The position numbers were made by a program, and so were the translations under genes. Source: Hymenobacter duratus (GTDB taxonomy: Bacteria; Bacteroidota; Bacteroidia; Cytophagales; Hymenobacteraceae). Taken from it: a stretch of 64,000 nt of DNA. The notes under the pieces were generated by a model. The model was given only the letters and a program-made list of their open reading frames with translations, was not told the DNA's origin and ran no database searches. Below, one piece after another: positions 18,500 through 26,639 of this stretch. The stretch covers positions 434,001-498,000 of the forward strand of contig NZ_JACWZZ010000001.1 of NCBI RefSeq assembly GCF_014698995.1, given 5' to 3'. Each line of letters begins with the position of its first letter. The stretch's first letter is position 1.

Positions 18500-18841
18500 T
18501 TAGCTCCGGCAGGGCGGGCCGCGCAGGTCGGCCGTAGACCGGGTGGCGGAGAACCACACAGAAGAGGCCGGCGTAGCAGACGCCGCCTGATAAGACGCTA
18601 CGAGTACCGGCAGCTCTACCGGCGGGGCCGGCTGGAAAGGCACATCGTAGAAATGGTCGACGTCGCAGTGCTGGTGCTTGACGCTCAGTACAGCCTTGCC
18701 CTTGAGGACGCCCGGAATCTGGGCGGGCTCTTCTGTTGTGTGTTCGTGCGAATGCAAGCTCAGAATCCATGCCTCCGGCAGCAGCACCCGCGTAAAGCAG
18801 AGCAGCAGCAACAGAGCCAGACGGGAGCGTAGCGTTTGCAT
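18500..18841 (-). CDS. Secreted His-rich small protein upstream of TonB receptor
   Basis: A 113-residue protein with a signal peptide (RLALLLLLCFTRVLLPEAWI), then two His-rich clusters, LHSHEHTTEE and KHQHCDVDHFYD, and a C-terminus near STADLRGPPCRS. The clusters look suited to binding a divalent metal. Small proteins with HxH...CDV and a terminal RGPP-type motif commonly precede TonB receptors in Bacteroidota, in my recollection without an assigned function. ATG at 18841 was chosen; a TTG 3 codons upstream is possible. It is the first gene of the minus-strand cluster ending at 12659, with a -7-type promoter element just upstream at 18865-18872. Confidence 0.72.
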   Translation of the reverse strand: MQTLRSRLALLLLLCFTRVLLPEAWILSLHSHEHTTEEPAQIPGVLKGKAVLSVKHQHCDVDHFYDVPFQPAPPVELPVLVASYQAASATPASSVWFSATRSTADLRGPPCRS

Positions 18842-18864
18842 TTGCAACAATGTGTCGAACGGGA

Positions 18865-18900
18865 CAAATGTACAGGTAAAAATGAAACGGCCTTTTTACC
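18865..18900 (-). promoter_or_regulatory. Promoter -7 element and possible operator of the metal cluster
   Basis: On the minus strand 18872-18865 reads TACATTTG, a perfect Bacteroidota -7 box, 24 bases before the His-rich gene. No TTG is seen at the usual distance. Just upstream an inverted repeat (ggtaaaaa at 18875-18882, tttttacc at 18893-18900, 10-base spacer) could bind a dimeric regulator such as a metal-sensing repressor. This is inferred from position and symmetry only. Confidence 0.4.
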
Positions 18901-19017
18901 GCCGCAAAATATTGCTTGAGAACAGGAAATTGGTAATGTCTTTATAATCGCCAGATAATGAGTAGGAAATAGCAGGCTAAGACCTTTGTGGCGCTTCTTA
19001 CCCTTGTTGTCTGTGCT

Positions 19018-19119
19018 ATGAAAACTCTGTCATCTTCCCTGTTGCGCCGGCTGGCGGCGGCCTTGCGTCCGGCTCCAAAACGACCTGCGCCTACCGCCTC
19101 TGAAGCCCTTTTCGTGTGA
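19018..19119 (+). CDS. Possible 33-residue Arg/Ala-rich microprotein
   Basis: An ATG-started frame encodes MKTLSSSLLRRLAAALRPAP and then a short Pro/Ala/Lys tail ending TASEALFV. The first half would form an amphipathic cationic helix. A gacctttg sequence about 30 bases upstream resembles a weak -7 box. Nothing else supports coding, so it may be chance. Confidence 0.25.
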   Translation: MKTLSSSLLRRLAAALRPAPKRPAPTASEALFV

Positions 19120-19433
19120 AAACGGGAGCGTTCTGCTACCGGCCGGTGCGGTTTGGCTACCGCCGGCCGGCTACCGTATTCCGCTCGACTACTTCCAGCG
19201 GCAGGAACCAGTGCGTATCAGCCTTGCCCCAGCCCGAACCAAGTCCGTATCCGGAAAGACGCTCGTTGCTGGCTTCGGCAGCCTGATAGTAATTCAGGAA
19301 TACCTTTGGCTGTCAAACTGACAGCGCCGGGAGGCTGGAATAGCTTTTGAACCACCCCGCCAGACGGTGTCGGCTTCTATGGAGGCTGGCAGATCGTCCG
19401 GTTTTTTGTGTTCACCCTCATTGCCAACATGCT

Positions 19434-21266
19434 ATGCAAGAGAAAGGCAGCATCTCGATTCATACCGAGAATATCTTTCCCATCATCAAGAAATTCCTGT
19501 ACTCCGACCACGAAATCTTTCTGCGCGAGTTGGTAAGTAACGCCGTGGACGCCACCCAGAAGCTGAAAAGCCTGGGCCAGCTTGGTGAGTTTAAGGGCGA
19601 GCTGGGCGAGCTGAAGGTGAAGGTGAGCGTGGACAAGGAAGCTCGCACCATCACTATTTCGGACCGCGGCCTGGGTATGACAGGCGAGGAAATCAAGAAG
19701 TACATCAACCAGATTGCCTTCTCTGGCGCCACCGAGTTTGTGGAGAAATATAAGGAGAAGGATGCCGCCGCCAAAGACCAGATTATCGGTCAGTTTGGCC
19801 TCGGCTTCTACTCCGCTTTCATGGTGGCCAAGGAGGTTGAAATCTTTTCCAAAAGCTACAAAGACGATACCGAGGGCGCCCATTGGGTGTGCGACGGCAG
19901 CACGGAATTCAGCCTCGAAACGACCGACAAGGCCGACCGTGGTACCGATGTGGTGTTGCATGTGGCCGAAGACTCCGACGAGTTTCTGGAGCCTCAGCGC
20001 CTGAAAGGCATCCTGACCAAATACTGCAAGTTCCTGCCCATCGAAATCGAGTTCGAAGGCGAGATTATCAACCAGACGGCGCCCATCTGGACCAAGCAGC
20101 CTTCCGAGCTGACCGACGAGGATTACGTGAAGTTCTATCAGGAGCTGTATCCTTTCTCAGAGGCCCCACTGTTCTGGATTCACCTGAATGTCGACTATCC
20201 GTTCAACCTGACGGGTATTCTGTACTTCCCGAAGGTGAAGGACGAGCTGCAGTTCCAGCGCAACAAAATCCAACTGTACTCGCGTCAGGTGTTCATCACG
20301 GATGAAGTGAAGGATGTGGTGCCCGAGTTCCTGATGCTGCTGCACGGCGTCATCGACTCGCCGGATATTCCGCTGAACGTGTCGCGCAGCTTCCTGCAGG
20401 CCGACGCCAGCGTGCGCAAAATCAACACCTACATCACCAAGAAGGTCGCCGATAAGCTGAGCAGCCTCTACAAGCAGGACCGGGCCGGCTTCGAGGAGAA
20501 ATGGTCGGACATCGGGCTGTTTGTAAAGTACGGGATGCTGTCGGATGAGAAGTTTTACGATAAAGCCAAGGACTTCGCGCTGGTGCAGAATGTGGCCGGC
20601 AAATACTTCACCCTGAGCGAGTATCAGGAGTTTGTGCAGGCCAGCCAGAAGGATAAGAATGAGCAGACCGTGGTGCTCTATACCACCGATGCCGAAGCGC
20701 AGCATGGCTTCGTGCAGGCGGCTACCGACCGTGGCTACGACGTGCTGAAGCTGGATGGTCCGCTCGATTCGCACTTCATTGGGCAGCTGGAGCAGAAGCT
20801 GGAGAAAACCACTTTCAAGCGCGTGGACGCCGATACCATCGGTAAGCTCATCGAGAAAGACGAAGCCGCGGAAAGCGTCCTCAGCGACGATGACAAAACC
20901 AAGCTACAGGATCTGTTTAAGCAGGCCATCAGCAACGAGCAGATGCACGTGCAGGTGGAGGCGCTGTCGCCGCAGGATGCGCCGGTTATCATCACGCTGC
21001 CTGAGTTTATGCGCCGCATGAAGGATATGCAGCGCGCCGGTGGCGGCGGTGGCATGGCTATGTTCGGCTCGCTACCCGACAGCTATACCGTAAGCATCAA
21101 TGCCAACCATCCGGTGGCGCAGCGCGTGCTCCATGCCGATGCGGAAGCTGGCCAGAAGCTGGCCCGCCAGGCTTACGACCTGGCCCTGCTGGCCCAGAAC
21201 ATGCTGAAAGGGGAGGCCCTGACCCAGTTTGTGAAGCGCAGCGCCGATTTGCTGGCAGCTGAATAG
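19434..21266 (+). CDS. htpG: Molecular chaperone HtpG (Hsp90)
   Basis: Cytosolic ATP-dependent chaperone. The N-terminal GHKL ATPase motifs are all present: ELVSNAVDATQKL (with the catalytic Glu and Mg-binding Asn), DRGLGMTGEEI, IAFSGATEFVEKY and GQFGLGFYSAFMV. The middle domain has PLNVSRSFLQAD with its conserved catalytic Arg, and a C-terminal dimerisation domain completes the 610 residues, normal for bacterial Hsp90. I chose MQEKGSISIHTENIF, the conserved N-terminus; an upstream open stretch of 29 codons is not homologous. A good terminator follows. No heat-shock promoter element was recognised. Confidence 0.97.
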   Translation: MQEKGSISIHTENIFPIIKKFLYSDHEIFLRELVSNAVDATQKLKSLGQLGEFKGELGELKVKVSVDKEARTITISDRGLGMTGEEIKKYINQIAFSGATEFVEKYKEKDAAAKDQIIGQFGLGFYSAFMVAKEVEIFSKSYKDDTEGAHWVCDGSTEFSLETTDKADRGTDVVLHVAEDSDEFLEPQRLKGILTKYCKFLPIEIEFEGEIINQTAPIWTKQPSELTDEDYVKFYQELYPFSEAPLFWIHLNVDYPFNLTGILYFPKVKDELQFQRNKIQLYSRQVFITDEVKDVVPEFLMLLHGVIDSPDIPLNVSRSFLQADASVRKINTYITKKVADKLSSLYKQDRAGFEEKWSDIGLFVKYGMLSDEKFYDKAKDFALVQNVAGKYFTLSEYQEFVQASQKDKNEQTVVLYTTDAEAQHGFVQAATDRGYDVLKLDGPLDSHFIGQLEQKLEKTTFKRVDADTIGKLIEKDEAAESVLSDDDKTKLQDLFKQAISNEQMHVQVEALSPQDAPVIITLPEFMRRMKDMQRAGGGGGMAMFGSLPDSYTVSINANHPVAQRVLHADAEAGQKLARQAYDLALLAQNMLKGEALTQFVKRSADLLAAE

Positions 21267-21298
21267 TTTTAAAAAGTCTGCATAGTTTAAGATGGTAT

Positions 21299-21337
21299 AT
21301 AACTCCGGTGGCTTGGGCTGCCGGAGTTATATTTTTT
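21299..21337 (+). terminator. htpG intrinsic terminator
   Basis: Arms ataactccgg (21299-21308) and ccggagttat (21321-21330) with a 12-base loop, followed by atttttt. Confidence 0.85.
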
Positions 21338-21454
21338 GCGGGGATAGGCTGAGCAGATGATTTTGCAGACTCGGGCAGCTGAGTTGTTGTATTCGGCCGG
21401 GCACCAAATCCCTTTATCTTTACGTTCCTGCGAAAACTGCCTGTATTCCTGCCA

Positions 21455-22426
21455 ATGCGCTTTCTACGTCCGCATATTCTATTGCTGGTGCTGCTAATCG
21501 GCAGCATTGGGGCCTGTTCCAAGAAGACGGTTTCCTTCAATAGCCGTTCTGAGCCGGCTCTGGCTACCCTGACCGCCGATACGCTCACTACGTCTCGGGA
21601 CACTACCAAAGCCCCGTCATTGCTGGCGAAAAAGGCAGTGCTGACCAAAGAGCAGGAAAAAGCGGCCAAGGACAAGGAGAAGCTGGCCCAGCGCCAGGCC
21701 AAGAAAAAGAAGAAGAACATCTTCCTGGGGGAGCGAATCAAGAAAGGCTTTACCAAGTCGGGGCCCAAGGGCAAGAACCAGGTGCTGGAAGTGTTCTACT
21801 ACCTGAAAACCTTTGAGCAGCCCGGCGCCTACTCTACCACCGTATATTATTTCAACCCGCGAAAGCGCAAGATTTTCCGGGCCAATACCGAGCTGAATCC
21901 TGCCACCGACAAGGTGCTGCACGGCCCCTACAAGAAGATGCAGGGCGGCAAAGTGGTAGAAACTGGTTATTTCGCCAAGGGCACTAAGCATCTGCGTTGG
22001 GAGAAATTCAACAAAGACAATGTGCTGCTCAGCAAGCTTCACTATGAAATGGGCTTCCCGCGCGACGCTAACGTGACCTACTACGATGCGGCTCAGAAGC
22101 TGGTGAAGGAAGTGGTGCCTTATGTGAACGGCAAGCTGGAGGGCGACTATGTGCGCTACCAAGAAAATGGCCAGCGTGACTGGGACGGCAGCTTTGAGAA
22201 TGGCAAGCGAGTAGGGGAGTGGACCAAATACTGGGGCTTCCGCAACCGCCGCCACTACGTGTACCAATATGGCGCCTCCGGCTACGACCCGGAAGTGACC
22301 GAGCCCATCTTGGTGAAAGAGTACAACCGCAACGGGGTGCTGGTCTTTGAGAAGGATAAGTTTGATAAGCGCGACGCCGTGACGGACCGCCCCGGCACTA
22401 CCCGCCCAGGCACACGCCGCAACTAA
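21455..22426 (+). CDS. Lipoprotein with MORN/YwqK-like repeats
   Basis: A 323-residue lipoprotein (lipobox SIGAC, Cys21). A low-complexity Lys-rich linker (about residues 60-95, with KKKKKNIFLGERIKKGF) precedes a C-terminal region of MORN-like strands: LHGPYKKMQGGKVVETGYF, GKLEGDYVRYQENGQ and GKRVGEWTKYWG. Such repeats occur in the 'YwqK family antitoxin' group and in membrane-associated proteins; function here is unknown. A -7-like TATCTTTA lies at 21415-21422. Its stop overlaps the convergent yraN-type gene by 4 bases. Confidence 0.8.
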   Translation: MRFLRPHILLLVLLIGSIGACSKKTVSFNSRSEPALATLTADTLTTSRDTTKAPSLLAKKAVLTKEQEKAAKDKEKLAQRQAKKKKKNIFLGERIKKGFTKSGPKGKNQVLEVFYYLKTFEQPGAYSTTVYYFNPRKRKIFRANTELNPATDKVLHGPYKKMQGGKVVETGYFAKGTKHLRWEKFNKDNVLLSKLHYEMGFPRDANVTYYDAAQKLVKEVVPYVNGKLEGDYVRYQENGQRDWDGSFENGKRVGEWTKYWGFRNRRHYVYQYGASGYDPEVTEPILVKEYNRNGVLVFEKDKFDKRDAVTDRPGTTRPGTRRN

Positions 22427-22782
22427 TAGAAGGCATCCTCAAAATGTTCGATCCGGAAGTCATTCGCTACGGGCGTAACAGCCAGAATGTCGAAGCGAAT
22501 GTCGCCGGTCCAGTCTAGGTCCAGTTGTAACTGTTCAGCGGCAAGCCGAAACAGCTGCTTCTTGCGTTCCGAAACGAAGGTTTCTGGATAACCGAACTGG
22601 CTGGAAGAGCGGGCCTTAACCTCTGCGAATACCAATAGCGCACGGCCCTGGCAAACCACCAGATCTACTTCGGCACGGCCGTGGCGGTAGCTGCGAAACA
22701 GCACCTCAAACCCCTGTTGTATCAGGAAGGCTGCGGCAGCTGCTTCGCCGGCCCGGCCCAGTTCGTGTGCGGCGTTGTGCAT
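22423..22782 (-). CDS. YraN family (UPF0102) putative endonuclease
   Basis: A 119-residue protein of the YraN/UPF0102 family, a small restriction-endonuclease-like fold. The conserved N-terminal helix HELGRAGEAAAAAFLIQQGF, the core RHGRAEVDLVV with acidic residue and the strand FAEVKARSS (E-x-K) are all seen, giving the D...ExK active-site pattern. MHNAAHELG is preferred as start; MAPCIF seven codons upstream is possible. Function is unproven, with roles in DNA repair suggested for relatives. It overlaps the end of the preceding gene by 4 bases and is divergent from lipB. Confidence 0.9.
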   Translation of the reverse strand: MHNAAHELGRAGEAAAAAFLIQQGFEVLFRSYRHGRAEVDLVVCQGRALLVFAEVKARSSSQFGYPETFVSERKKQLFRLAAEQLQLDLDWTGDIRFDILAVTPVANDFRIEHFEDAFY

Positions 22783-22828
22783 GCAGAAAATACAAGGAGC
22801 CATTAGCTGCCCGCCGAAGAAGGGCAAA

Positions 22829-22858
22829 TTGAGTTTGGTGCTGAATCTAGTAACTTTG
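22829..22858 (+). promoter_or_regulatory. Bacteroidota-type promoter of lipB
   Basis: TTG at 22829-22831, a 19-base spacer and TAACTTTG at 22851-22858 match the TTG/TAnnTTTG consensus closely. The predicted leader to the lipB ATG is about 90 bases. Confidence 0.65.
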
Positions 22859-22957
22859 CGCGTTTTCCGCGTAGGCCTACCGTCTCTATTCACCCTTTGT
22901 AAGGGCACAATAAGCAGATTGGCAGGGGTGCGTGTTGCTAAGTGCTCAGCTACCGCT

Positions 22958-23779
22958 ATGTCTTTGTATTCCTCCTGTACTGCGCCTTCTGATTCGCCTG
23001 ACCTGGCTGCCGCCGGCCTAGCATCCCCTGCGCAAAATCGGGTGGTTCAGGTGCAGCTACTTGGCCTCGCCGAGTATGAAACAACCTGGGCCTATCAGGA
23101 AAAGCTACTGGCCGATACGCTGGCAATCAAGACCCAGAACCGTCAGGCTGCCGAAGCAGGAACTACCCCTCAGAACACGCCCAACCATCTGCTGCTGTGC
23201 GAGCATCCACCGGTCTATACACTCGGCAAAAGTGGTAAACCCGAGCACTTGCTGCTCGATGAAGCTGGCTTGGCTGCCCACGGAGCCACCTTCCACCGCA
23301 TCAACCGGGGCGGCGACATTACGTACCACGGCCCCGGCCAGTTGGTAGGCTATCCAATTTTTGACCTCGACAACTTCTTCACCGATATTCACCGCTACCT
23401 GCGGCTGCTGGAGGAGGCTATCATCCTGACCCTGGCTGACTATGGACTGCGTGCCGGCCGCATTGCTGGCCTTACCGGCGTCTGGTTTGATTATGAGGAA
23501 GGTGCGCCCAACCCGCGTAAGATCTGCGCTATGGGCGTGAAATGCAGCCGCTGGGTAACCATGCACGGCTTTGCGCTCAATGTAAATACCGACCTGTCCT
23601 ACTTTGGCCACATCATCCCCTGCGGCATCACCGATAAAGCCGTGACCTCGCTACAGCAGGAACTGGGGCGTGCTGTACCGCTGGCCGAAGTGCAGGTGCG
23701 TCTGCTGCCGCATCTGGCTCGCCTGTTCGAGGCTGAGCTAGTCGTTTCTACCGCTACAACCGCATTGCCTGCGTCTTAA
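22958..23779 (+). CDS. lipB: Lipoyl(octanoyl) transferase LipB
   Basis: Transfers octanoyl groups from acyl carrier protein to lipoyl domains, the first step of lipoate biosynthesis. Family motifs: NRGGDITYHGPGQLVGYP, RKICAMGVKCSRWVTMHG and FGHIIPCGI. The catalytic pair is Lys188 and Cys222, 34 residues apart as in E. coli LipB (K135/C169). At 273 residues it has an N-terminal extension of about 35 residues over typical LipB, plus an insert near TQNRQAAEAGTT. I chose the start MSLYSSC, preceded at suitable distance by the promoter at 22829-22858. The next gene follows after 18 bases. Confidence 0.95.
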   Translation: MSLYSSCTAPSDSPDLAAAGLASPAQNRVVQVQLLGLAEYETTWAYQEKLLADTLAIKTQNRQAAEAGTTPQNTPNHLLLCEHPPVYTLGKSGKPEHLLLDEAGLAAHGATFHRINRGGDITYHGPGQLVGYPIFDLDNFFTDIHRYLRLLEEAIILTLADYGLRAGRIAGLTGVWFDYEEGAPNPRKICAMGVKCSRWVTMHGFALNVNTDLSYFGHIIPCGITDKAVTSLQQELGRAVPLAEVQVRLLPHLARLFEAELVVSTATTALPAS

Positions 23780-23797
23780 CACCCGCAGTTTTTCCTT

Positions 23798-24214
23798 ATG
23801 AAAGAGCATATCAAATTTGACCCGGTAGAAGGCGTAACAATAGCCGTAGTCCCTGAAGAAGCAGCTGCTACGGAAGAAGGCAAGGAAGGCTGGTTAGTGT
23901 ACCTGATTAACCACAACGACCATGCCCTACAGAACGTCATCGTAAATTCGCACGGCTACGGCACTCAGCCCGATGGCGAAAACGTAAAAACGTCTACTCT
24001 ACGGCACGTGTTTGCGGAAGTAGAGCCCCGCTCGGCGGTGCCGGTTGAGCCAATAGATCCGGCTTTATTTCACCTCAACAATCAGTACTGGGTGAGTTAC
24101 TACCTCGATGCACAGATTTTTGACAAGAAGTTCATCTTCGTGCCCGATTCCATCGTTTCTGCCAACCTGACACATATTTCTCTGCTTGGCCGTGAAGGCG
24201 TCATGCATAGCTAA
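23798..24214 (+). CDS. Conserved Bacteroidota protein of unknown function
   Basis: A 138-residue soluble protein, probably all-beta. Segments such as LINHNDHALQNVIVNSHGYG and LNNQYWVSYYLDAQIFDKKF recall a family widespread in Bacteroidota. Some members carry the database name 'phenylalanyl-tRNA synthetase subunit alpha', which is surely wrong at this length and without any class II synthetase motif. The gene lies 18 bases after lipB and is probably cotranscribed with it. Confidence 0.8.
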   Translation: MKEHIKFDPVEGVTIAVVPEEAAATEEGKEGWLVYLINHNDHALQNVIVNSHGYGTQPDGENVKTSTLRHVFAEVEPRSAVPVEPIDPALFHLNNQYWVSYYLDAQIFDKKFIFVPDSIVSANLTHISLLGREGVMHS

Positions 24215-24276
24215 TACCTTTTCATAATCCACTGGATAAAGGTCCAGCGGATTATCTACTCTCAAGCTGCCGCCTA

Positions 24277-25344
24277 ATGACCCCTCTCGGAATTCAGTTG
24301 AGCTTGTCCTTTCTCTGGGCGTTTCTGGTCGCACTGTTTGCAGTGCCGTCCATCATCTACATTGCTCACCTGAAGAACATGCTCGATACGCCCAACGTGC
24401 GTACCGTGCACGAATCCCTCACGCCCCGGCTGGGCGGCGTGGCAGTTTTTGCGGGCTTCATGTCAGCCCTTACCATCTTCGCTGACCTCGGCAATGGCAT
24501 TCAGCAACTGCTGGCAGGATGCATTGTCTTGTTTTTCGTGGGCCTGAAGGACGACCTGGTATCTATTTCGGTATCCAAGAAGTTCGTCGGCCAGCTTCTG
24601 GCTACCGGCATCGTCATGATCATGGCCGATGTGCGCCTCACCAGTTTCCAGGGCATTCTGGGTATACATGAGTTGCCGGTGGGCATCAGCTACGCCTTTA
24701 CCTTCCTCGTGATTGTGGGCATCACCAATGCTATCAACCTCATCGACGGCCTCGACGGGCTGGCGGGCAGCATCGTGCTCATCATTGTCAGCACCTTCGG
24801 CTACTATTTCATGCGTTACGGCGGGCCCAGCTACGGCAACTACGTGTTCGTATCGGTCTGCCTGATTGGGGGTATGCTGGGCTTTCTGCGCTACAATTTC
24901 CACCGGGCCACCATCTTTATGGGCGACACAGGTTCCTTGGTCTGTGGGTTTATCGTTTCGGTACTCACCATCCAGTTCATTGAAATGGGCCTGAAAGTAG
25001 GCCAGCCATTTGCATCCTCTGCACCCGCAGTAGCCGCCGGAATTCTGTTTGTGCCGCTGTTCGATACACTGCGGGTGTTCATCGTGCGCATGATGGCCGG
25101 ACGCTCGCCGTTTGCTCCCGACAAAAACCACGTGCATCACCGCATTCTGGCCATGGGATTTCAGCAGATCAGCACCGTTATGCTGCTGGGGCTGCTCAAT
25201 CTGGTAGTGATTCTGTTCGTCATCAACTTCGCTGACTTAGGCAATACCGTGCTTATCGGTGCGCTGGTTGGTTTCTCCCTGCTGCTGAGCGTATTTCTGG
25301 GAGTGTACCGAAGCCGCAGCGCTGAGCAGCGCGTAGCATCCTGA
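24277..25344 (+). CDS. Polyprenyl-phosphate GlcNAc-1-phosphate transferase (WecA/TagO-type)
   Basis: Multi-pass membrane enzyme moving a GlcNAc-1-phosphate-type sugar from UDP-sugar to undecaprenyl phosphate, starting glycan or O-antigen synthesis. Of 355 residues, with about ten membrane helices. Signature motifs are GLKDDLVSIS (the DD pair), NAINLIDGLDGLAGS, FMGDTGSL and KNHVHHRIL, the His motif typical of WecA/TagO rather than MraY. It lies 62 bases after the hypothetical gene at 23798 and 11 bases before the DUF4271 gene, consistent with an operon. Confidence 0.92.
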   Translation: MTPLGIQLSLSFLWAFLVALFAVPSIIYIAHLKNMLDTPNVRTVHESLTPRLGGVAVFAGFMSALTIFADLGNGIQQLLAGCIVLFFVGLKDDLVSISVSKKFVGQLLATGIVMIMADVRLTSFQGILGIHELPVGISYAFTFLVIVGITNAINLIDGLDGLAGSIVLIIVSTFGYYFMRYGGPSYGNYVFVSVCLIGGMLGFLRYNFHRATIFMGDTGSLVCGFIVSVLTIQFIEMGLKVGQPFASSAPAVAAGILFVPLFDTLRVFIVRMMAGRSPFAPDKNHVHHRILAMGFQQISTVMLLGLLNLVVILFVINFADLGNTVLIGALVGFSLLLSVFLGVYRSRSAEQRVAS

Positions 25345-25355
25345 GAAAAGCTGTC

Positions 25356-26564
25356 ATGGAGGCAACGGTGCTAAACAGAGCCGGACTTGCGGAGTGGCGC
25401 CAGTGGCTTCTCATCCTGCTGCTGGCCCTGCTGCCTCTATCGGCCGCTCTGGCGGCCGAGTACCGTCCGCTGCCCCCGGCACCCCGTAGCGGCCTCTCCA
25501 GCGACTGGCTGATTCATGACGAAGCCCGTAATCGGCTCATTCTGTATCTGCCTGACTACCACGCGCCCACACACGCCTATTACCAATGGCTGACGCTGCA
25601 GCCCGCGCATCCATTCGAAATATCATTCGCCGCCAGGGCCGGCCAGAGTCTGTTCCTGGACAATAGGCTGGTATTCACGGCGGCCGCCACAGCCTCTTAC
25701 ACGCTTGATCTGGCGAAGCTCCTGCCTGCGGGCTCTGTTCCAGGCCCGCATCTGCTTTGCGTATGGCATCCTCAGGCTTCCCCCAACCTCAGCTCGTTCA
25801 CTGATGTGCAGCGTGCGCGGCAGCTGCCATCCAGTAAGGCAGCCGTCGGCAACAGCCCCGTGCTGGCCCAGCCACTGGCCCGCAGCCACCCCGGCGAGAA
25901 CGTGTTTTTGTTGTTTCTACTGCTCATCGGATTGCTTTATGGCAGCATTCGGGCCGCCTATCAGTCAGGCTTTTCTCGTGTGTACCAGTTCGAGGGCTTG
26001 TGGAGCAAGTCTTCGAGTGAGCAGGACTTTCTGGTGAAGCCAACCGTCACCTGGCTTAATATCCTGCTGGTATTGGTTTTCTCCCTGTCCTTCGCGCTGT
26101 TGCTGGTTGCCATTCATACCAACGTGCAGCATATTGTTATTCTCCGGCGCCTGTTCGATGTGCCGGAATCCGCCCTGGTTTCCCGCATCTTGCTCTATAC
26201 CGGCCTCATCGCAGGGTTTCTGCTGGGCAAATACCTGTTTCTGGAGTTGATGGGCTACATCTTCGATGTAGGAGAACTGGTGATGGTACAGTATCGGGAA
26301 TTTGTGCGAACTATCCTTTTTCTGGGGTTGTGCCTGCCACTGGTGATGCTGCTGTATCTTGGCCTGAACCAGACGCTGCCGGAAGCGGTACTTTGGGTTT
26401 CCAACGGAGTGGTTTCCTTATTGTTGGTGGGTACAGTTGTGCGAGTTGCCAGAACCATCCACCGTCGGGCCTCGCTACTAAATCTGCATTTGTTTTCGTA
26501 CCTTTGCGCCACAGAAGTGATTCCTCTGGTCATTCTGCTAAAGCTGATTGTTTTTACCTACTAA
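25356..26564 (+). CDS. DUF4271 domain membrane protein
   Basis: A 402-residue envelope protein: an N-terminal hydrophobic signal or anchor (LLILLLALLPLSAALA), a soluble region of about 150 residues and then seven or so membrane helices. The C-terminal segment HLFSYLCATEVIPLVILLK is typical of DUF4271, a Bacteroidota family usually next to hemD. Function unknown. The start lies 11 bases after the transferase gene, and hemD follows after 75 bases. Confidence 0.85.
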   Translation: MEATVLNRAGLAEWRQWLLILLLALLPLSAALAAEYRPLPPAPRSGLSSDWLIHDEARNRLILYLPDYHAPTHAYYQWLTLQPAHPFEISFAARAGQSLFLDNRLVFTAAATASYTLDLAKLLPAGSVPGPHLLCVWHPQASPNLSSFTDVQRARQLPSSKAAVGNSPVLAQPLARSHPGENVFLLFLLLIGLLYGSIRAAYQSGFSRVYQFEGLWSKSSSEQDFLVKPTVTWLNILLVLVFSLSFALLLVAIHTNVQHIVILRRLFDVPESALVSRILLYTGLIAGFLLGKYLFLELMGYIFDVGELVMVQYREFVRTILFLGLCLPLVMLLYLGLNQTLPEAVLWVSNGVVSLLLVGTVVRVARTIHRRASLLNLHLFSYLCATEVIPLVILLKLIVFTY

Positions 26565-26639
26565 CCGCTGCTTCTCAGCTTAGCACGGGCTACCGACATC
26601 GTTTTCTTATTGCCCTAGACTTACCCTTTTCTTTACCAT

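Larger units (their letters stand above)
18842..19433. other. Long intergenic region before htpG
   Basis: Nearly 600 bases without a firm gene, between the divergent His-rich gene and htpG. Its left end holds the promoter elements of the metal cluster. A 33-codon reading frame occurs at 19018-19119. From 19120 to 19433 I see no clear promoter, hairpin or RNA gene; an in-frame extension of htpG to 19347 is open but has no Hsp90-like sequence. Confidence 0.5.

Noticed and set aside
19153-19350. 65-codon frame upstream of htpG
   Set aside because: No promoter, start context or recognisable sequence.
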